Assembly (NCBI RefSeq): GCF_019550915.1 | Contig: NZ_JAHWCI010000005.1 | Location: forward strand, 124,001-188,000 | Reading direction: 5' to 3' | DNA: 64,000 nucleotides | Source: Mumia sp. zg.B17 | Lineage (GTDB): Bacteria; Actinomycetota; Actinomycetes; Propionibacteriales; Nocardioidaceae | Shown: in pieces, positions 1-8,786 of the stretch | Numbering within the stretch: the first letter of the stretch is position 1 | Layout: every line of letters starts with the position of its first letter | Translations under genes and position numbers: made by a program | The notes under the pieces: model-generated | Databases searched by the model: none | Told to the model about the DNA's origin: nothing | Seen by the model: only the letters and a program-made list of their open reading frames with translations

Positions 1-512
1 GCCTGCACCGCCTCGACGCGGCCGAGGAACGTGTCGACGATCTCGGCCGGCGGCGGCGCGATGTCGAGCACCTCCCCGTTCTCGTCGGGCTGCAGCGGCT
101 CGAGCGTGTCCTCCTGCGACTGCAGCAAGGAGACCGGCATGAAGTGGTCACGGCGCTCCATCCGCTCCCTGATCAGCGCATGGTCACCGGCGAGGTGGAG
201 GAAGGTCGCACGCGGCGCCGAGTCGACGATGACGTCGCGGTAGGCCCGTCGCAGCGCCGAGCAGCTCACCACCGCCCCGCGGCTGTCGTGCTCGTGGAGC
301 CACACCCCGATCGCCTGCAGCCACGGCCACCGGTCCTCGTCGGTGAGCGGTGTCCCGGCGGACATCTTGGCGACGTTCGACTCCGAGTGGAACGCGTCGC
401 CGTCCTCGTACGGGACGTCCAGACGCTCAGCGAGCTTGTGTCCGATCTCCGACTTCCCGACGCCGGAGATTCCCATCACCACCACGAGAGGGGGCGGGGT
501 CAGCTGGCTCAT
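1..512 (-). CDS. gntK: gluconokinase, 5' part (runs off the window)
   Basis: This is the N-terminal part of a small P-loop kinase that phosphorylates D-gluconate to 6-phosphogluconate in the cytoplasm, feeding the pentose phosphate pathway. The protein begins MSQLTPPPLVVVMGISGVGKSEIG with a Walker A loop (GISGVGKS), followed by the family block around DGDAFHSESNVAKM and the 'SCSALRRAYRDVI' region typical of GntK. The ATG at 512 has an AGGAGGT ribosome site just upstream. The C-terminal end lies beyond base 1. It diverges from the bicupin gene and probably marks the left border of the catabolic island. Confidence 0.9.
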   Translation of the reverse strand, partial: MSQLTPPPLVVVMGISGVGKSEIGHKLAERLDVPYEDGDAFHSESNVAKMSAGTPLTDEDRWPWLQAIGVWLHEHDSRGAVVSCSALRRAYRDVIVDSAPRATFLHLAGDHALIRERMERRDHFMPVSLLQSQEDTLEPLQPDENGEVLDIAPPPAEIVDTFLGRVEAVQ

Positions 513-612
513 GGTGCACCTCCTGCCCGCGAGCGTGGCACGGCTCGCGGCGCTCTGCCGATCGAGGGGATCGCGCGGTCTCACCGATCCCTCTATCCAG
601 CGCTCCGGCCGG

Positions 613-630
613 CAGATATCGTATATTCTG
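613..630 (+). promoter_or_regulatory. AT-rich promoter/operator, site 1 of the island-wide motif
   Basis: The 18 bp CAGATATCGTATATTCTG has CAGA/TCTG outer arms and contains ATCGTATAT (618-626). TATATT is at a plausible -10 position for the bicupin gene that starts at 657. It is nearly identical, in the same orientation relative to its gene, to the sites at 19579-19596 and 39938-39955. I infer a regulator-controlled promoter; no protein binding is shown by sequence alone. Confidence 0.65.
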
Positions 631-656
631 AAATCCACTTCACCCAGGAGGCACCC

Positions 657-1964
657 GTGCGACCCCACGTCGAGCTGATCCAAGAGGACGACTACGTCTG
701 GCACGCCGCCGAGCTGCCCGGCGGCGAGGGTCGGGCGAGCGAACGCCGTCTCTCCGTCGACGAGGAGGACGGCTCCTGCTCGCTGCGCGTCGACTTCCAC
801 ACCGACTGGGGACGCGGTCCGGGGATCCACCACGCGAACACCGAGTACTACGTGCTCGAGGGCCAGATGACCTACGGCGACCAGGTGATCGGCAAGGGCG
901 GGTACGTCTATGCGCCGCGCGGCGTCCCGGTCGAGTCCATCCGCTTCGCCGAGGGCACGAGGATGCTGCACTACCGGGAGTACGGCGACGCCGGCTTCGA
1001 CCCGGTCGACCCCCCCGCCGCCCCTCGCTGGGACGACGCCCGCGAGGACGTCATCGTGGTCGACTCCGAGGCGATGACGTGGGACGCCGTCCCCAACCCC
1101 GGGCCGATGCCGGGCCTCTTCATCAAGTACCTCCATGTCGACCCCGTCACCGGCTTCTACACCCGGCTGGTGCACGCGCAGGAGGGCTGGGCGGACCACC
1201 GTCTCGCCCACCACCCCTGCTACGAGGAGGCGTACACGACCCAGGGCCACATGGAGTACAACTTCGGCACCCTCGACCTCGGGACCTACTTCTTCCGCCC
1301 CGCGCGCGTCAAGCACGGCCACTTCACCACCATGGAGGGCGGCGCCACCTGGCTGCTGCGCTCCGACGGCGAGCTCGCCAACTGGTACACGCAGAACGAG
1401 TGGGTGCGCTGGGGCGGCGAAGGAGTCAACTACGGTCCCGAAGGCCTCGACGAGAAGCCGCACCCCGCCGCCCGCTGGGCGCACTCGACGCACGACATGG
1501 CGGAGCCGTGGCGCACCGACGAGGACATGCGTCAGCTGACCGCGTCGTGGCAGTTCCAGAAGGACCAGGGTCAGTACGACGCTCCCGTCGCGCACCACGG
1601 CTCGGGCGCGGACAAGTCCGCCATCGCGATCGCGAAGGCGCTGGACGCCTACAACCTGCAGGGCGGCCACGGCGGACACGACCACACGCACTCGCACGAC
1701 CACGACCACGACCACGACCACGACGACGCGCACTCGCACGAGCACGACCACGACTCCGCCGAGGCCCCCCGCGAGGTCATCAACCTCGACTGGGGCTGGG
1801 CAGGCAGGGCGACCGAGCACGCCGACGAGCGCACGGACGCGCAGGCGCACAACTGGGGCGCGGGCCGCGTCTGGAAGCCGGGCGACCCGATCCCCGCGCC
1901 CATCCTGTCGAGCATGCCGGTCCGCAGCCGGTCGCGCGGTCGCTGGGACGGAGACGGGATGTGA
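657..1964 (+). CDS. bicupin protein with His/Asp-rich metal-binding tail
   Basis: This 435-aa cytosolic protein has two cupin-type domains. The first (about residues 50-115) shows the HH...E pattern in GIHHANTEYYVLEG. The second (about 180-250) shows AHHPCYEEAYTTQGH. Near residues 340-366 lies a tail of alternating His and Asp (HDHDHDHDHDD), which should bind divalent metal. The GTG at 657 is chosen because AGGAGG sits 7 bases upstream and the promoter motif at 613-630 is correctly placed; the frame stays open further 5' but runs into gntK. The stop overlaps the GTG of the membrane-protein gene by 4 bp, so the two are co-translated. Cupins include dioxygenases, isomerases and metal chaperones; I cannot choose. 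Sharing the motif with the RCCR and transport operons suggests a role with a metal-bearing or metal-requiring tetrapyrrole, by inference. Confidence 0.7.
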   Translation: MRPHVELIQEDDYVWHAAELPGGEGRASERRLSVDEEDGSCSLRVDFHTDWGRGPGIHHANTEYYVLEGQMTYGDQVIGKGGYVYAPRGVPVESIRFAEGTRMLHYREYGDAGFDPVDPPAAPRWDDAREDVIVVDSEAMTWDAVPNPGPMPGLFIKYLHVDPVTGFYTRLVHAQEGWADHRLAHHPCYEEAYTTQGHMEYNFGTLDLGTYFFRPARVKHGHFTTMEGGATWLLRSDGELANWYTQNEWVRWGGEGVNYGPEGLDEKPHPAARWAHSTHDMAEPWRTDEDMRQLTASWQFQKDQGQYDAPVAHHGSGADKSAIAIAKALDAYNLQGGHGGHDHTHSHDHDHDHDHDDAHSHEHDHDSAEAPREVINLDWGWAGRATEHADERTDAQAHNWGAGRVWKPGDPIPAPILSSMPVRSRSRGRWDGDGM

Positions 1965-2701
1965 CCGATCCGCTGGCCGCCGTCGAAGCGGTGCACGGGT
2001 TCAACGGCTACAGCGCGGCGATCCTCCTCCACATCGTGCTGTTCGCCTACTGGCTGGGTGGAGACCTCGGCGTCTTCTACTCCAGCCGCTACATCCTGCG
2101 CGAGGACCTCGCCCCGCAGTCACGTGCCACAGCGCTCAAGATCATGCACGGGGTGGACCTGGCACCGCGGATCTGTCTCGTGCTGTTCCTGCCCAGCGGT
2201 GTGACCTTGATGGCGTGGGGGCCGCTCGGTGACGAGTTCTTCGTCAACGGGGTCCTTCTCGCACTCTTGTGGGTCGCGTCGCTCGTCTGGCTGGCGATCG
2301 CGGTGTACGACTACTTCCGTGACACCGCGACCCGCTTCGGCCAGGTGATCCAGAAGCTGGACCTGGTCGTCCGGTACGGCCTGGGCGCGACCTTGCTCGC
2401 GATCGGCGGCTACACGATCGTCGCCAGCGAGCCGTTCGGGGTCGACACCAACCCCAAGTGGCTGGGTGCGAAGCTCGCCGCCTACGCGCTCTGCATCCTG
2501 GCGGGTGTCCTCATCCGCTGGAAGCTGCGGTCGTTCGGGCCTGCCTTCGGCCGTCTCATGGCGACCGGGTCGACCCCCGAGGTCGAGCGTGACCTTCGTG
2601 CGTCGCTGCGCGGGTGCGAGCCGTACGTCTTCGCGATCTGGGGATTCGTGCTCCTCGCCGCCGTGCTCGGCGTGATCAAACCTGGCTCGACCGCGTACTG
2701 A
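1961..2701 (+). CDS. polytopic membrane protein
   Basis: This 246-aa protein has about six hydrophobic segments (approximately 18-36, 68-88, 100-125, 140-165, 180-200, 222-242). The first membrane segment holds a histidine (AILLHIVLFAYWLGGD) that could be a haem or metal ligand, and another His lies in KIMHGVDLAPR. The overall look is that of CopD-like or cytochrome b-like actinobacterial membrane proteins, but I do not recognise the family. The GTG start overlaps the bicupin stop (ATGTGA), indicating translational coupling and a shared process. No enzyme motif is visible. Confidence 0.65.
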   Translation: MTDPLAAVEAVHGFNGYSAAILLHIVLFAYWLGGDLGVFYSSRYILREDLAPQSRATALKIMHGVDLAPRICLVLFLPSGVTLMAWGPLGDEFFVNGVLLALLWVASLVWLAIAVYDYFRDTATRFGQVIQKLDLVVRYGLGATLLAIGGYTIVASEPFGVDTNPKWLGAKLAAYALCILAGVLIRWKLRSFGPAFGRLMATGSTPEVERDLRASLRGCEPYVFAIWGFVLLAAVLGVIKPGSTAY

Positions 2702-2724
2702 GAGCGCACCCGAGCCCGCGTGCC

Positions 2725-2740
2725 AGGAGGAGAAGACATG
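2725..2740 (+). other. orphan ribosome-binding site and ATG
   Basis: An AGGAGGAGAAGAC sequence is followed by ATG at 2738, an excellent translation start 36 bp after the membrane-protein stop. The frame it opens runs antisense through the CitE-like gene and has no recognisable protein character. It looks like the surviving start of a third gene that was lost when the adjacent cluster was joined here. Confidence 0.35.
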
Positions 2741-2803
2741 GTCGTCGAGCATGTCTCCCCTGCGCGCGCGGGCCGGGTCGCGGCGGGAGCGACAGGCCCT
2801 CCG

Positions 2804-3661
2804 TCAGCGCGCGAGCGCGATGACGGCTCGCGCGCGGCGGACGACCGCCTCGTCCACCATCCGGCCGTCCGGTCCGATCACGACGCCACGCCCCTGCGCC
2901 ACCGCCTCGTCGAAGACGGCGACCAGCGTCCTGGCCCGGTCGAGCGTCGCCGCGGTGGGAGTGAAGACCTCGTTGGCGACGGCGACCTGCGCCGGATGGA
3001 TGCAGGCGCGGCCGACGTACCCGCGGCGGGCGAGAGCACGCGTCGTCGCGGCGAAGCGGTCCAGGTCGCGGAAGTCGGTCGAGACCGGGGCCACCGGGGC
3101 ATTGATGCCGGCGGCCGCGCTGACCACGACGACCTGGCTGCGGATCGGCGCCCAGTCGGCCTCGTCGGCGTCCTCGCCCAGCCCGAGGTCAGCACCCAGG
3201 TCGGCCTCGCCGACCTGGAGGCGGACGACGCGGGGGGACGCCGCGATCGCCCGAGCGTCGAGGAGGGCGGCTGCCGACTCGAGCAGCGGGACCACTCCGA
3301 TGGAGCCCGGCTCGAGTCCCGCCGCGCTCTCCGCCCGGGTCAGCGCTCCGTCGACCATCTCGAGCTCGGCGCAGGTCTCGGTCTTCGCGACCATGACGCC
3401 GGTGAGTCCCGGGGCGACGACGGCCTCGACGTCCTCGATCCCGAGGGGCCCCGGGTTGATCCGGACCCACACCTCGACGCCCGAGGAGTCGCCGCGCAAC
3501 GACGTGAGCCACTCGGCGACGGTGGCGCGGGCGGAGTCCTTCGCCCCCCACGGCACCGCGTCCTCGAGATCGACGATCACGGCGTCGGCCCCCCGGTCCA
3601 GCACCTTCGCGAGCTTGTCGGGTGCGTTGCCGGGGACGTACAGGTACGAGCGAGCGATCAC
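2804..3661 (-). CDS. HpcH/HpaI-CitE-type CoA-ester lyase (citramalyl/malyl-CoA lyase-like)
   Basis: This 285-aa TIM-barrel protein of the citrate lyase beta-subunit family has the diagnostic RSYLYVPGN start, DAVIVDLEDAVP, VRINP, the Mg-binding region and RACIHPAQV near the end. Stand-alone members cleave 3-hydroxy-acyl-CoA thioesters such as malyl-CoA, citramalyl-CoA or beta-methylmalyl-CoA to acetyl- or propionyl-CoA plus glyoxylate or pyruvate. It diverges from a family III CoA transferase across a 95-bp promoter region holding a probable IclR operator. That pairing is the one used in itaconate/citramalate degradation (CoA transferase plus citramalyl-CoA lyase). The exact substrate is an inference. 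Confidence 0.85.
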   Translation of the reverse strand: MIARSYLYVPGNAPDKLAKVLDRGADAVIVDLEDAVPWGAKDSARATVAEWLTSLRGDSSGVEVWVRINPGPLGIEDVEAVVAPGLTGVMVAKTETCAELEMVDGALTRAESAAGLEPGSIGVVPLLESAAALLDARAIAASPRVVRLQVGEADLGADLGLGEDADEADWAPIRSQVVVVSAAAGINAPVAPVSTDFRDLDRFAATTRALARRGYVGRACIHPAQVAVANEVFTPTAATLDRARTLVAVFDEAVAQGRGVVIGPDGRMVDEAVVRRARAVIALAR

Positions 3662-3676
3662 AGGAGACTCCGCCTA

Positions 3677-3693
3677 GTGGAACGATGTTTCAC
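3677..3693. promoter_or_regulatory. inverted repeat, probable IclR operator
   Basis: GTGGAAC-GAT-GTTTCAC is a 17-bp imperfect palindrome (one mismatch between the arms) between the divergent CitE-like and CoA-transferase genes. A second, weaker GGAAT-GGC-GTTTC repeat lies at 3754-3766 and overlaps the first possible CoA-transferase start. The half site GTTCCAC recurs at 9694-9700 upstream of the IclR gene. Confidence 0.5.
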
Positions 3694-3756
3694 AGCACGC
3701 TATCGCACGGCTACCGGCACGTTGACCCATGACGGGCACGCGCTTACGATTCTGGA

Positions 3757-4995
3757 ATGGCGTTTCGCACAATGGAACAAGTAGACCCCAACGGCTCGAT
3801 GAGCGATGGACCGCTGACCGGCGTCCGCGTCCTCGACGCGTCGACGATCCTCGCGGGGCCCCTGTGCTGCCAGATACTCGGCGACTTCGGCGCCGAGGTG
3901 GTCAAGATCGAGCACCCCACCGCCGGCGACAGCATGCGCGGCCACGGCGAGAGCAAGGACGGCACACCACTGTGGTGGAAGGAGATCGCCCGCAACAAGC
4001 AGACGGTGGGCCTCAGCCTGTCGGCTCCCGAGGGCGCTGAGCTCTTCGCGCGGCTGGCCGCGACCGCCGACGTGGTCGTCGAGAACTTCCGGCCCGGCAC
4101 CCTCGAACGCTGGGGCCTCTCCCCCGAGCGCCTGCTCGAGGCGAACCCCGGACTGGTCGTCGCCCGGATCACCGGGTTCGGCCAGCGCGGCCCGTACGCC
4201 GCTCGCGCCGGGTTCGGCACGCTCGCGGAGGCGATGAGCGGGTTCGCCCACCTCACGGGCCAGCCCGACGGACCGCCCACCCTTCCCGCGTTCGGCCTCG
4301 CCGACTCCATCTGCGGGATCGCGGCCTCGTCGGCCGTGGTGATGGCACTGCTCGCCCGGGAACGCAACGGCGGCCACGGGCAGGTCGTCGACCTGAGCCT
4401 CCTCGAGCCGATCATGACCGCCGTCGGCCCAGGCCCCACCGTCTTCCAGCAGCTCGGCAAGGTCGGGGCTCGCAACGGCAACCGCTCGCACAACAACGCG
4501 CCACGCAACACCTACCGCACCGCCGACGGCCACTGGGTCGCCATCTCCACCAGTGCCCAGGCCATCGCCGAGCGGGTGATGCGTCTGGTCGGTCACCCCG
4601 AGGTGATCGACGAGCCGTGGTTCGCAGCGGGCCACAGCCGCGCCCTCCACGCCGACCTGCTCGACGGCTACGTCGGGGACTGGATCCTCGCCCGCACGCG
4701 TGACGAGGTCGTCGGCGCTTTCACCGACGCCGGTGCCGCCGTCGCCCCGGTCTACTCCGCGCGCGACCTCGCGCACGACCCCCACGTCCGCGAGACCGAG
4801 ATGCTGCTCGAGGTCGAGGACGAGGACCTCGGACCCGTCCTCCAGCACAACGTGATGTGGCGGATGTCGGAGACCCCCGGTCGCATCCGCTTCACCGGTC
4901 GCGACCACGGCGCCGACACCGACACGCTGCTGAGCGACCTGGGTGTCGACGCCGACACCCTCGCCGACCTCCGTACCCGCAACATCATCTGCTGA
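3757..4995 (+). CDS. CaiB/BaiF family III CoA transferase
   Basis: This 412-aa enzyme transfers CoA between carboxylic acids through a covalent aspartyl-CoA intermediate. It has the family N-terminus (LTGVRVLDASTILAGPLCCQILGDFGAEVVKIE), the VENFRPGTLERWG block and the catalytic Asp at about residue 183 (AFGLADSICG). Other possible ATG starts are 3772 and 3799; none has a clear ribosome site, and an inverted repeat overlaps 3757, so the start is uncertain. It opens a tight operon with the cyclase, MmgE/PrpD and hydantoinase genes and is divergent from the CoA-ester lyase, the partner expected to cleave its product. Confidence 0.88.
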   Translation: MAFRTMEQVDPNGSMSDGPLTGVRVLDASTILAGPLCCQILGDFGAEVVKIEHPTAGDSMRGHGESKDGTPLWWKEIARNKQTVGLSLSAPEGAELFARLAATADVVVENFRPGTLERWGLSPERLLEANPGLVVARITGFGQRGPYAARAGFGTLAEAMSGFAHLTGQPDGPPTLPAFGLADSICGIAASSAVVMALLARERNGGHGQVVDLSLLEPIMTAVGPGPTVFQQLGKVGARNGNRSHNNAPRNTYRTADGHWVAISTSAQAIAERVMRLVGHPEVIDEPWFAAGHSRALHADLLDGYVGDWILARTRDEVVGAFTDAGAAVAPVYSARDLAHDPHVRETEMLLEVEDEDLGPVLQHNVMWRMSETPGRIRFTGRDHGADTDTLLSDLGVDADTLADLRTRNIIC

Positions 4996-5027
4996 TCGTG
5001 AACGACGCCGAGCCGAAAGAAGAAGGC

Positions 5028-5876
5028 ATGACCACCCTCTCGACCACCTCGTCCCCCCCGCGGAGCCTCCTGGACGCCGTACGCGCCGGGGTCCGGGTGG
5101 TGGACCTCGGCCGACGCCTCACCGTCGGCATGCCGCAGTCGCCCAACCACCCGCCGTACTGGCACGCCCTCCCCCGCCGCCACGGCGACATGGTGCGCGT
5201 CGACGGCGGCTCCGCGGCCAACGACATGATCTCCATGGGCACGCACGTCGGCACCCACGTCGACGCCCTCGCCCACGTGTCCCAGGACGGCCGGTTGTAC
5301 GGCGGGCTCGACGTGGCGGACGCACTCGAGGGAGGGCGCTACGCGCAGCTCGGCGCGCACACGATCGAGCCGATGGTCCGGCCGGGCGTCCTGCTGGACG
5401 TGCCCGCCGCCTTCGGCGTCGGGCGTCTCGACGCCGGGTACGAGATCACCGTGGCCGACCTCGAGCTGACCCTCGAGCGCCAGGGCAGCACCATCGCACC
5501 GGGTGACGTCGTCCTGGTCCGCAGCGGCTGGGGGCAGCACTTCGACAGCGGCGCCGACCAGCTCTTCATGGGCCAGTCGTCGGGTGTGCCCGGAGTGGGT
5601 GCCGCAGGCGCGCAGTGGCTGGTCGACCGCGGAGTCCACGCCACCGGCGCCGACACGATTGCATACGAGTGCCTTCCGCCCGGCGCCGGTCACGCCACCC
5701 TGCCCGCCCACCGTGTGCTGCTGGTCGAGAACGGCGTCTACATCATCGAGACGATGGCGCTCGAGGAGCTTGCGGCCGAGGGCCTGCACGAGTTCGTGTT
5801 CGTCCTCTCCCCGCTGCCGCTCTTCGGCGCCACGGGGTCGCCCGTGCGTCCACTGGCGGTGGTCGCGGGTGAGTGA
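5028..5876 (+). CDS. cyclase-family metal hydrolase (kynurenine formamidase-like)
   Basis: This 282-aa member of the cyclase/KynB superfamily has the metal-binding motif HVGTHVDALAH (H73, H77, D79, H83) and the conserved DVVLVRSGWG strand. These Zn or Mn enzymes hydrolyse cyclic or linear amides and related C-N bonds, for example N-formylkynurenine or isatin. The ATG at 5028 follows an AGAAGAAGG ribosome site; the gap after the CoA transferase is 32 bp and the 3' end overlaps the next gene by 8 bp. In this operon an amide or lactam hydrolase role is plausible; the true substrate is unknown. Confidence 0.85.
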   Translation: MTTLSTTSSPPRSLLDAVRAGVRVVDLGRRLTVGMPQSPNHPPYWHALPRRHGDMVRVDGGSAANDMISMGTHVGTHVDALAHVSQDGRLYGGLDVADALEGGRYAQLGAHTIEPMVRPGVLLDVPAAFGVGRLDAGYEITVADLELTLERQGSTIAPGDVVLVRSGWGQHFDSGADQLFMGQSSGVPGVGAAGAQWLVDRGVHATGADTIAYECLPPGAGHATLPAHRVLLVENGVYIIETMALEELAAEGLHEFVFVLSPLPLFGATGSPVRPLAVVAGE

Positions 5877-7323
5877 TCCAACCCTCGGCGGCCACCTCGC
5901 CGCGTTCGCCGCCGACGTCGCGCGCGACGGCCTCCCCGACGAGGTCGCCGCGAGCACGCGCCAGCGCGTGCTCGACGTCCTCGGCCTCTGCGTCGCCGCC
6001 CATCGCCTGGACACCAGCGCCGCGATCATCGGGCACGTCCTCGACCAGGGCGGGCACGAGCAGTCCACCGTCGTGGGCTCGCCCCAGCGTGTGACGGCAG
6101 CTCAGGCCGCGCTCGCCAACGGCGTGCTCGCGCACTCCCTCGACTACGACGACACGCACCTCCCGTCGGTGCTCCACCCGAGCGCCAGCGTGGTCCCCGC
6201 CGCACTCGCGGCCGCCGAGCACACCGGTGCCGACGGCGCGCTGACCGTGCGCGCGATCGCGGTCGGGCTCGAGGTCGCCGTCCGGCTCGGCATGGCCGGG
6301 TACGACCAGGAGCTCGGCAACTCCGTCTTCTTCGAGCACGGGCAGCACGCGACCTCGATCACCGGGGCGATGGGCAGCTCGGTCGCCGCGTCGCTCCTCT
6401 ACGGTGCCGACGAGAAGGGTGTCCTCGACGCTCTCGGCCTGACCGCCTCCATGGCGTCGGGGATCATCGAGGCCAACCGCACCGGCGGCACCGTCAAGCG
6501 CCTCCACTGCGGTCTCGCCGCTCAGGCCGGCGTCACCGCCGCCCAGCTCGTCCGCCGCGGGTTCACCGGACCGCCTACCGTCCTGGAGGGCCGGTTCGGG
6601 TTCTTCGAGGCGTGGCTGCACGGCCGCTTCTTCCCCGAGGCGGTCACCGAGGGCCTGGGCAAGACGTGGGCGGTGCCGGACATCTTCTTCAAGCCGTACC
6701 CTGCCAACCACTTCACGCACACCTCCGTCGACGCCGGCCTCGCCCTGCGCGCGCGGGGTGTCCGGCCGGAGGACGTCGCGTCGATCGTCATCGGCGCCCC
6801 GACGGCGGTGATCCGCACGATCGGCGCGCCGCTGGAGACCAAGCGCGCACCGGAGACCGGCTACCAGGCGCAGTTCAGCGGGCCGTACGCGGTCGTCGCC
6901 GGCCTGCTGGGCGGCGGCGGTCTCGGCACCGGGCTCGACGACTACACCGACGCTCTCGCTCAGGACCCGGTCCGGCGCGCGCTGATGGCGAAGGTCGAGG
7001 TCGTCCCGGACGAGCGCTGCGACGCGATCTATCCGCACCAGTTCCCCGCCGTCGTCACCCTGCGCACGACGTCGGGCGAGGTCCTCGTCGAAGAGGTCCT
7101 CACCAACCGGGGCGGCCCGCAGCGCCCGCTGTCCGACGACGAGCTCGCCCGGAAGTTCCGCGACAACGTCGCCGGACGGGTGAGCGAGGAGGACGCCGAC
7201 GCCGTACGGGCCGACGTCCTCGACCTCGACTCGCTCGCCGGCGTCGACGGCGTCCTGCGCCGCCTCGTGACCTTCACCAGCCCCACCCCGACCACCGCCC
7301 GCACCGAGGAGGAGTCCGCATGA
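5869..7323 (+). CDS. MmgE/PrpD family (2-methylcitrate dehydratase-like) protein
   Basis: This 484-aa protein matches the MmgE/PrpD family across its length (CVAAHRLDTSAAIIG, ANGVLAHSLDYDDTH, NRTGGTVKRLHCGLAAQAG, KPYPANHFTHTSVDAG). Characterised members are 2-methylcitrate dehydratase, iminodisuccinate epimerase and cis-aconitate decarboxylase, acting on short di- and tricarboxylates. The GTG at 5869 lies inside the end of the cyclase gene (8-bp overlap), and the stop overlaps the next ATG (ATGA). In this operon it could hydrate or decarboxylate an alkyl-maleate or alkyl-fumarate before CoA activation, by inference. Confidence 0.87.
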   Translation: MSDPTLGGHLAAFAADVARDGLPDEVAASTRQRVLDVLGLCVAAHRLDTSAAIIGHVLDQGGHEQSTVVGSPQRVTAAQAALANGVLAHSLDYDDTHLPSVLHPSASVVPAALAAAEHTGADGALTVRAIAVGLEVAVRLGMAGYDQELGNSVFFEHGQHATSITGAMGSSVAASLLYGADEKGVLDALGLTASMASGIIEANRTGGTVKRLHCGLAAQAGVTAAQLVRRGFTGPPTVLEGRFGFFEAWLHGRFFPEAVTEGLGKTWAVPDIFFKPYPANHFTHTSVDAGLALRARGVRPEDVASIVIGAPTAVIRTIGAPLETKRAPETGYQAQFSGPYAVVAGLLGGGGLGTGLDDYTDALAQDPVRRALMAKVEVVPDERCDAIYPHQFPAVVTLRTTSGEVLVEEVLTNRGGPQRPLSDDELARKFRDNVAGRVSEEDADAVRADVLDLDSLAGVDGVLRRLVTFTSPTPTTARTEEESA

Positions 7324-8786
7324 GCGACCTCGACCTGATCATCACGAACGCCGACGTCGTCGTCGCCGGCTCCGAGCTGACCCAGCAGCTCGACATCGGC
7401 ATCAAGGACGGAAAGATCGCCGTCCTCGCACCCGACCTGCAGGTGGAGCCCGGCGTCGACCTCGTCGACGCCGGCGGCCGGACCGTCTTCCCCGGCGTCG
7501 TCGACGCCCACCAGCACTGGGGCATTTACAACCCGCTGTCCGAGGACGCCGCGACCGAGAGCCGCGCCTGCGCGCAGGGCGGTGTCACCACCGCCCTCAA
7601 CTACATGCGGACCGGTCAGTACTACCTCAACCGTGGGGGCTCGTACGCCGAGTTCTTCCCCGAGGTCCTGGCGCAGACCGAGAACCGCTCCGTCATCGAC
7701 TACGCGTTCCACCTCGCCCCGATGTCGCGCGGCCACATCGACGAGATCCCGGCCCTGATCAAGGAGCACGGAGTCACGTCCTTCAAGATCTTCATGTTCT
7801 ACGGGAGCCACGGGCTGCACGGCCGCTCCGACGACCAGCGCTCGTTCCTGATGACTCCGGAGGGCGAGCGCTACGACTACGCGCACTTCGAGTTCGTCAT
7901 GCGCGGGGTGCAGGCGGCCCGCGAGCAGCACCCCGAGATCGCCGACCAGATCTCGCTGTCGCTGCACTGCGAGACCGCGGAGATCATGAGCGCGTACACC
8001 GCGCTGGTCGAGGAGGACGGCTCGCTCTCGGGTCTGCCCGCCTACAGCGCGTCACGCCCACCGCACTCCGAGGGCCTGGCGGTCACCATCGCCTCGTACC
8101 TGGCGCACGAGACCGGCCTGCCCACGATCAACCTCCTGCACCTGACGTCCCGCAAGGCGGTCGACGCCTCGGTACGGATGGCCGCGGCGTTCCCGCACGT
8201 CGACTTCCGCCGTGAGGTCACGGTCGGTCACCTGCTCGCCGACTGCGACACCGCACACGGCGTCGGCGGCAAGGTCAACCCGCCGCTGCGCCCGCGCGAG
8301 GACGTCGAGGCCCTGTGGGAGCACGTGCTCGACGGCACCATCGACTGGGTCGTCAGCGACCACGCCTGCTGCCGCGACGAGAAGAAGTTCGGCGCAGACC
8401 GTGACGACGTGTTCCTGGCGAAGTCAGGCTTCGGCGGCGCCGAGTACCTCCTCGCCGGGATGATCACCGAGGGCCGCAAGCGCGGCCTCGGGCTGGACCG
8501 GGTGGCGCAGCTGACCGCGACCAACCCGGCGGAGCGCTACGGGCTGGGCGCCACCAAGGGCGCGATCGAGGTCGGCAAGGACGCCGACCTCGCGATCGTC
8601 GACATGGACCACGCATGGACCGTACGGGCGGCGGACTCGGAGTCCACGCAGGAGTACACGCCCTTCGAGGGCGCCGATCTCACCGCCAAGGTCACCGACA
8701 CCTTCGTCCGCGGGCGGCGGGTGCTGACCGACGGTGTGGTCACCGCGACCGGTGGTGGCCGCTACCTGGCGCGGCCGAGCGCCTGA
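7320..8786 (+). CDS. hydantoinase/dihydropyrimidinase-type cyclic amidohydrolase
   Basis: This 488-aa binuclear-metal amidohydrolase carries the whole active-site set: DAHQHW (H64, H66), the carboxylated lysine in TSFKIFMF (K156), LHCE, LHLTS and VSDHACC. The family opens cyclic amides such as hydantoin, dihydropyrimidines, allantoin and, in some members, cyclic imides. The start overlaps the MmgE/PrpD stop by 4 bp. With the cyclase and the isochorismatase-type amidase at 44.7 kb it forms a set able to hydrolyse a five-membered imide stepwise. I propose a maleimide-type substrate; hydantoin or allantoin remain possible. Confidence 0.87.
   Translation: MSDLDLIITNADVVVAGSELTQQLDIGIKDGKIAVLAPDLQVEPGVDLVDAGGRTVFPGVVDAHQHWGIYNPLSEDAATESRACAQGGVTTALNYMRTGQYYLNRGGSYAEFFPEVLAQTENRSVIDYAFHLAPMSRGHIDEIPALIKEHGVTSFKIFMFYGSHGLHGRSDDQRSFLMTPEGERYDYAHFEFVMRGVQAAREQHPEIADQISLSLHCETAEIMSAYTALVEEDGSLSGLPAYSASRPPHSEGLAVTIASYLAHETGLPTINLLHLTSRKAVDASVRMAAAFPHVDFRREVTVGHLLADCDTAHGVGGKVNPPLRPREDVEALWEHVLDGTIDWVVSDHACCRDEKKFGADRDDVFLAKSGFGGAEYLLAGMITEGRKRGLGLDRVAQLTATNPAERYGLGATKGAIEVGKDADLAIVDMDHAWTVRAADSESTQEYTPFEGADLTAKVTDTFVRGRRVLTDGVVTATGGGRYLARPSA

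Noticed and set aside
144-656. N-terminal extension of the bicupin protein
   Set aside because: It would overlap gluconokinase antisense, lacks a ribosome site and has shadow-like composition. The GTG at 657 has AGGAGG and a promoter motif in front.
1670-1760. CRISPR-like or microsatellite repeat (CACGAC repeats)
   Set aside because: It is the coding sequence of the His/Asp tail of the bicupin protein, with no spacers and an intact reading frame.
5743-7038. 431-codon minus-strand frame opposite MmgE/PrpD
   Set aside because: Composition typical of an antisense shadow in high-GC DNA; no start signal or family match.
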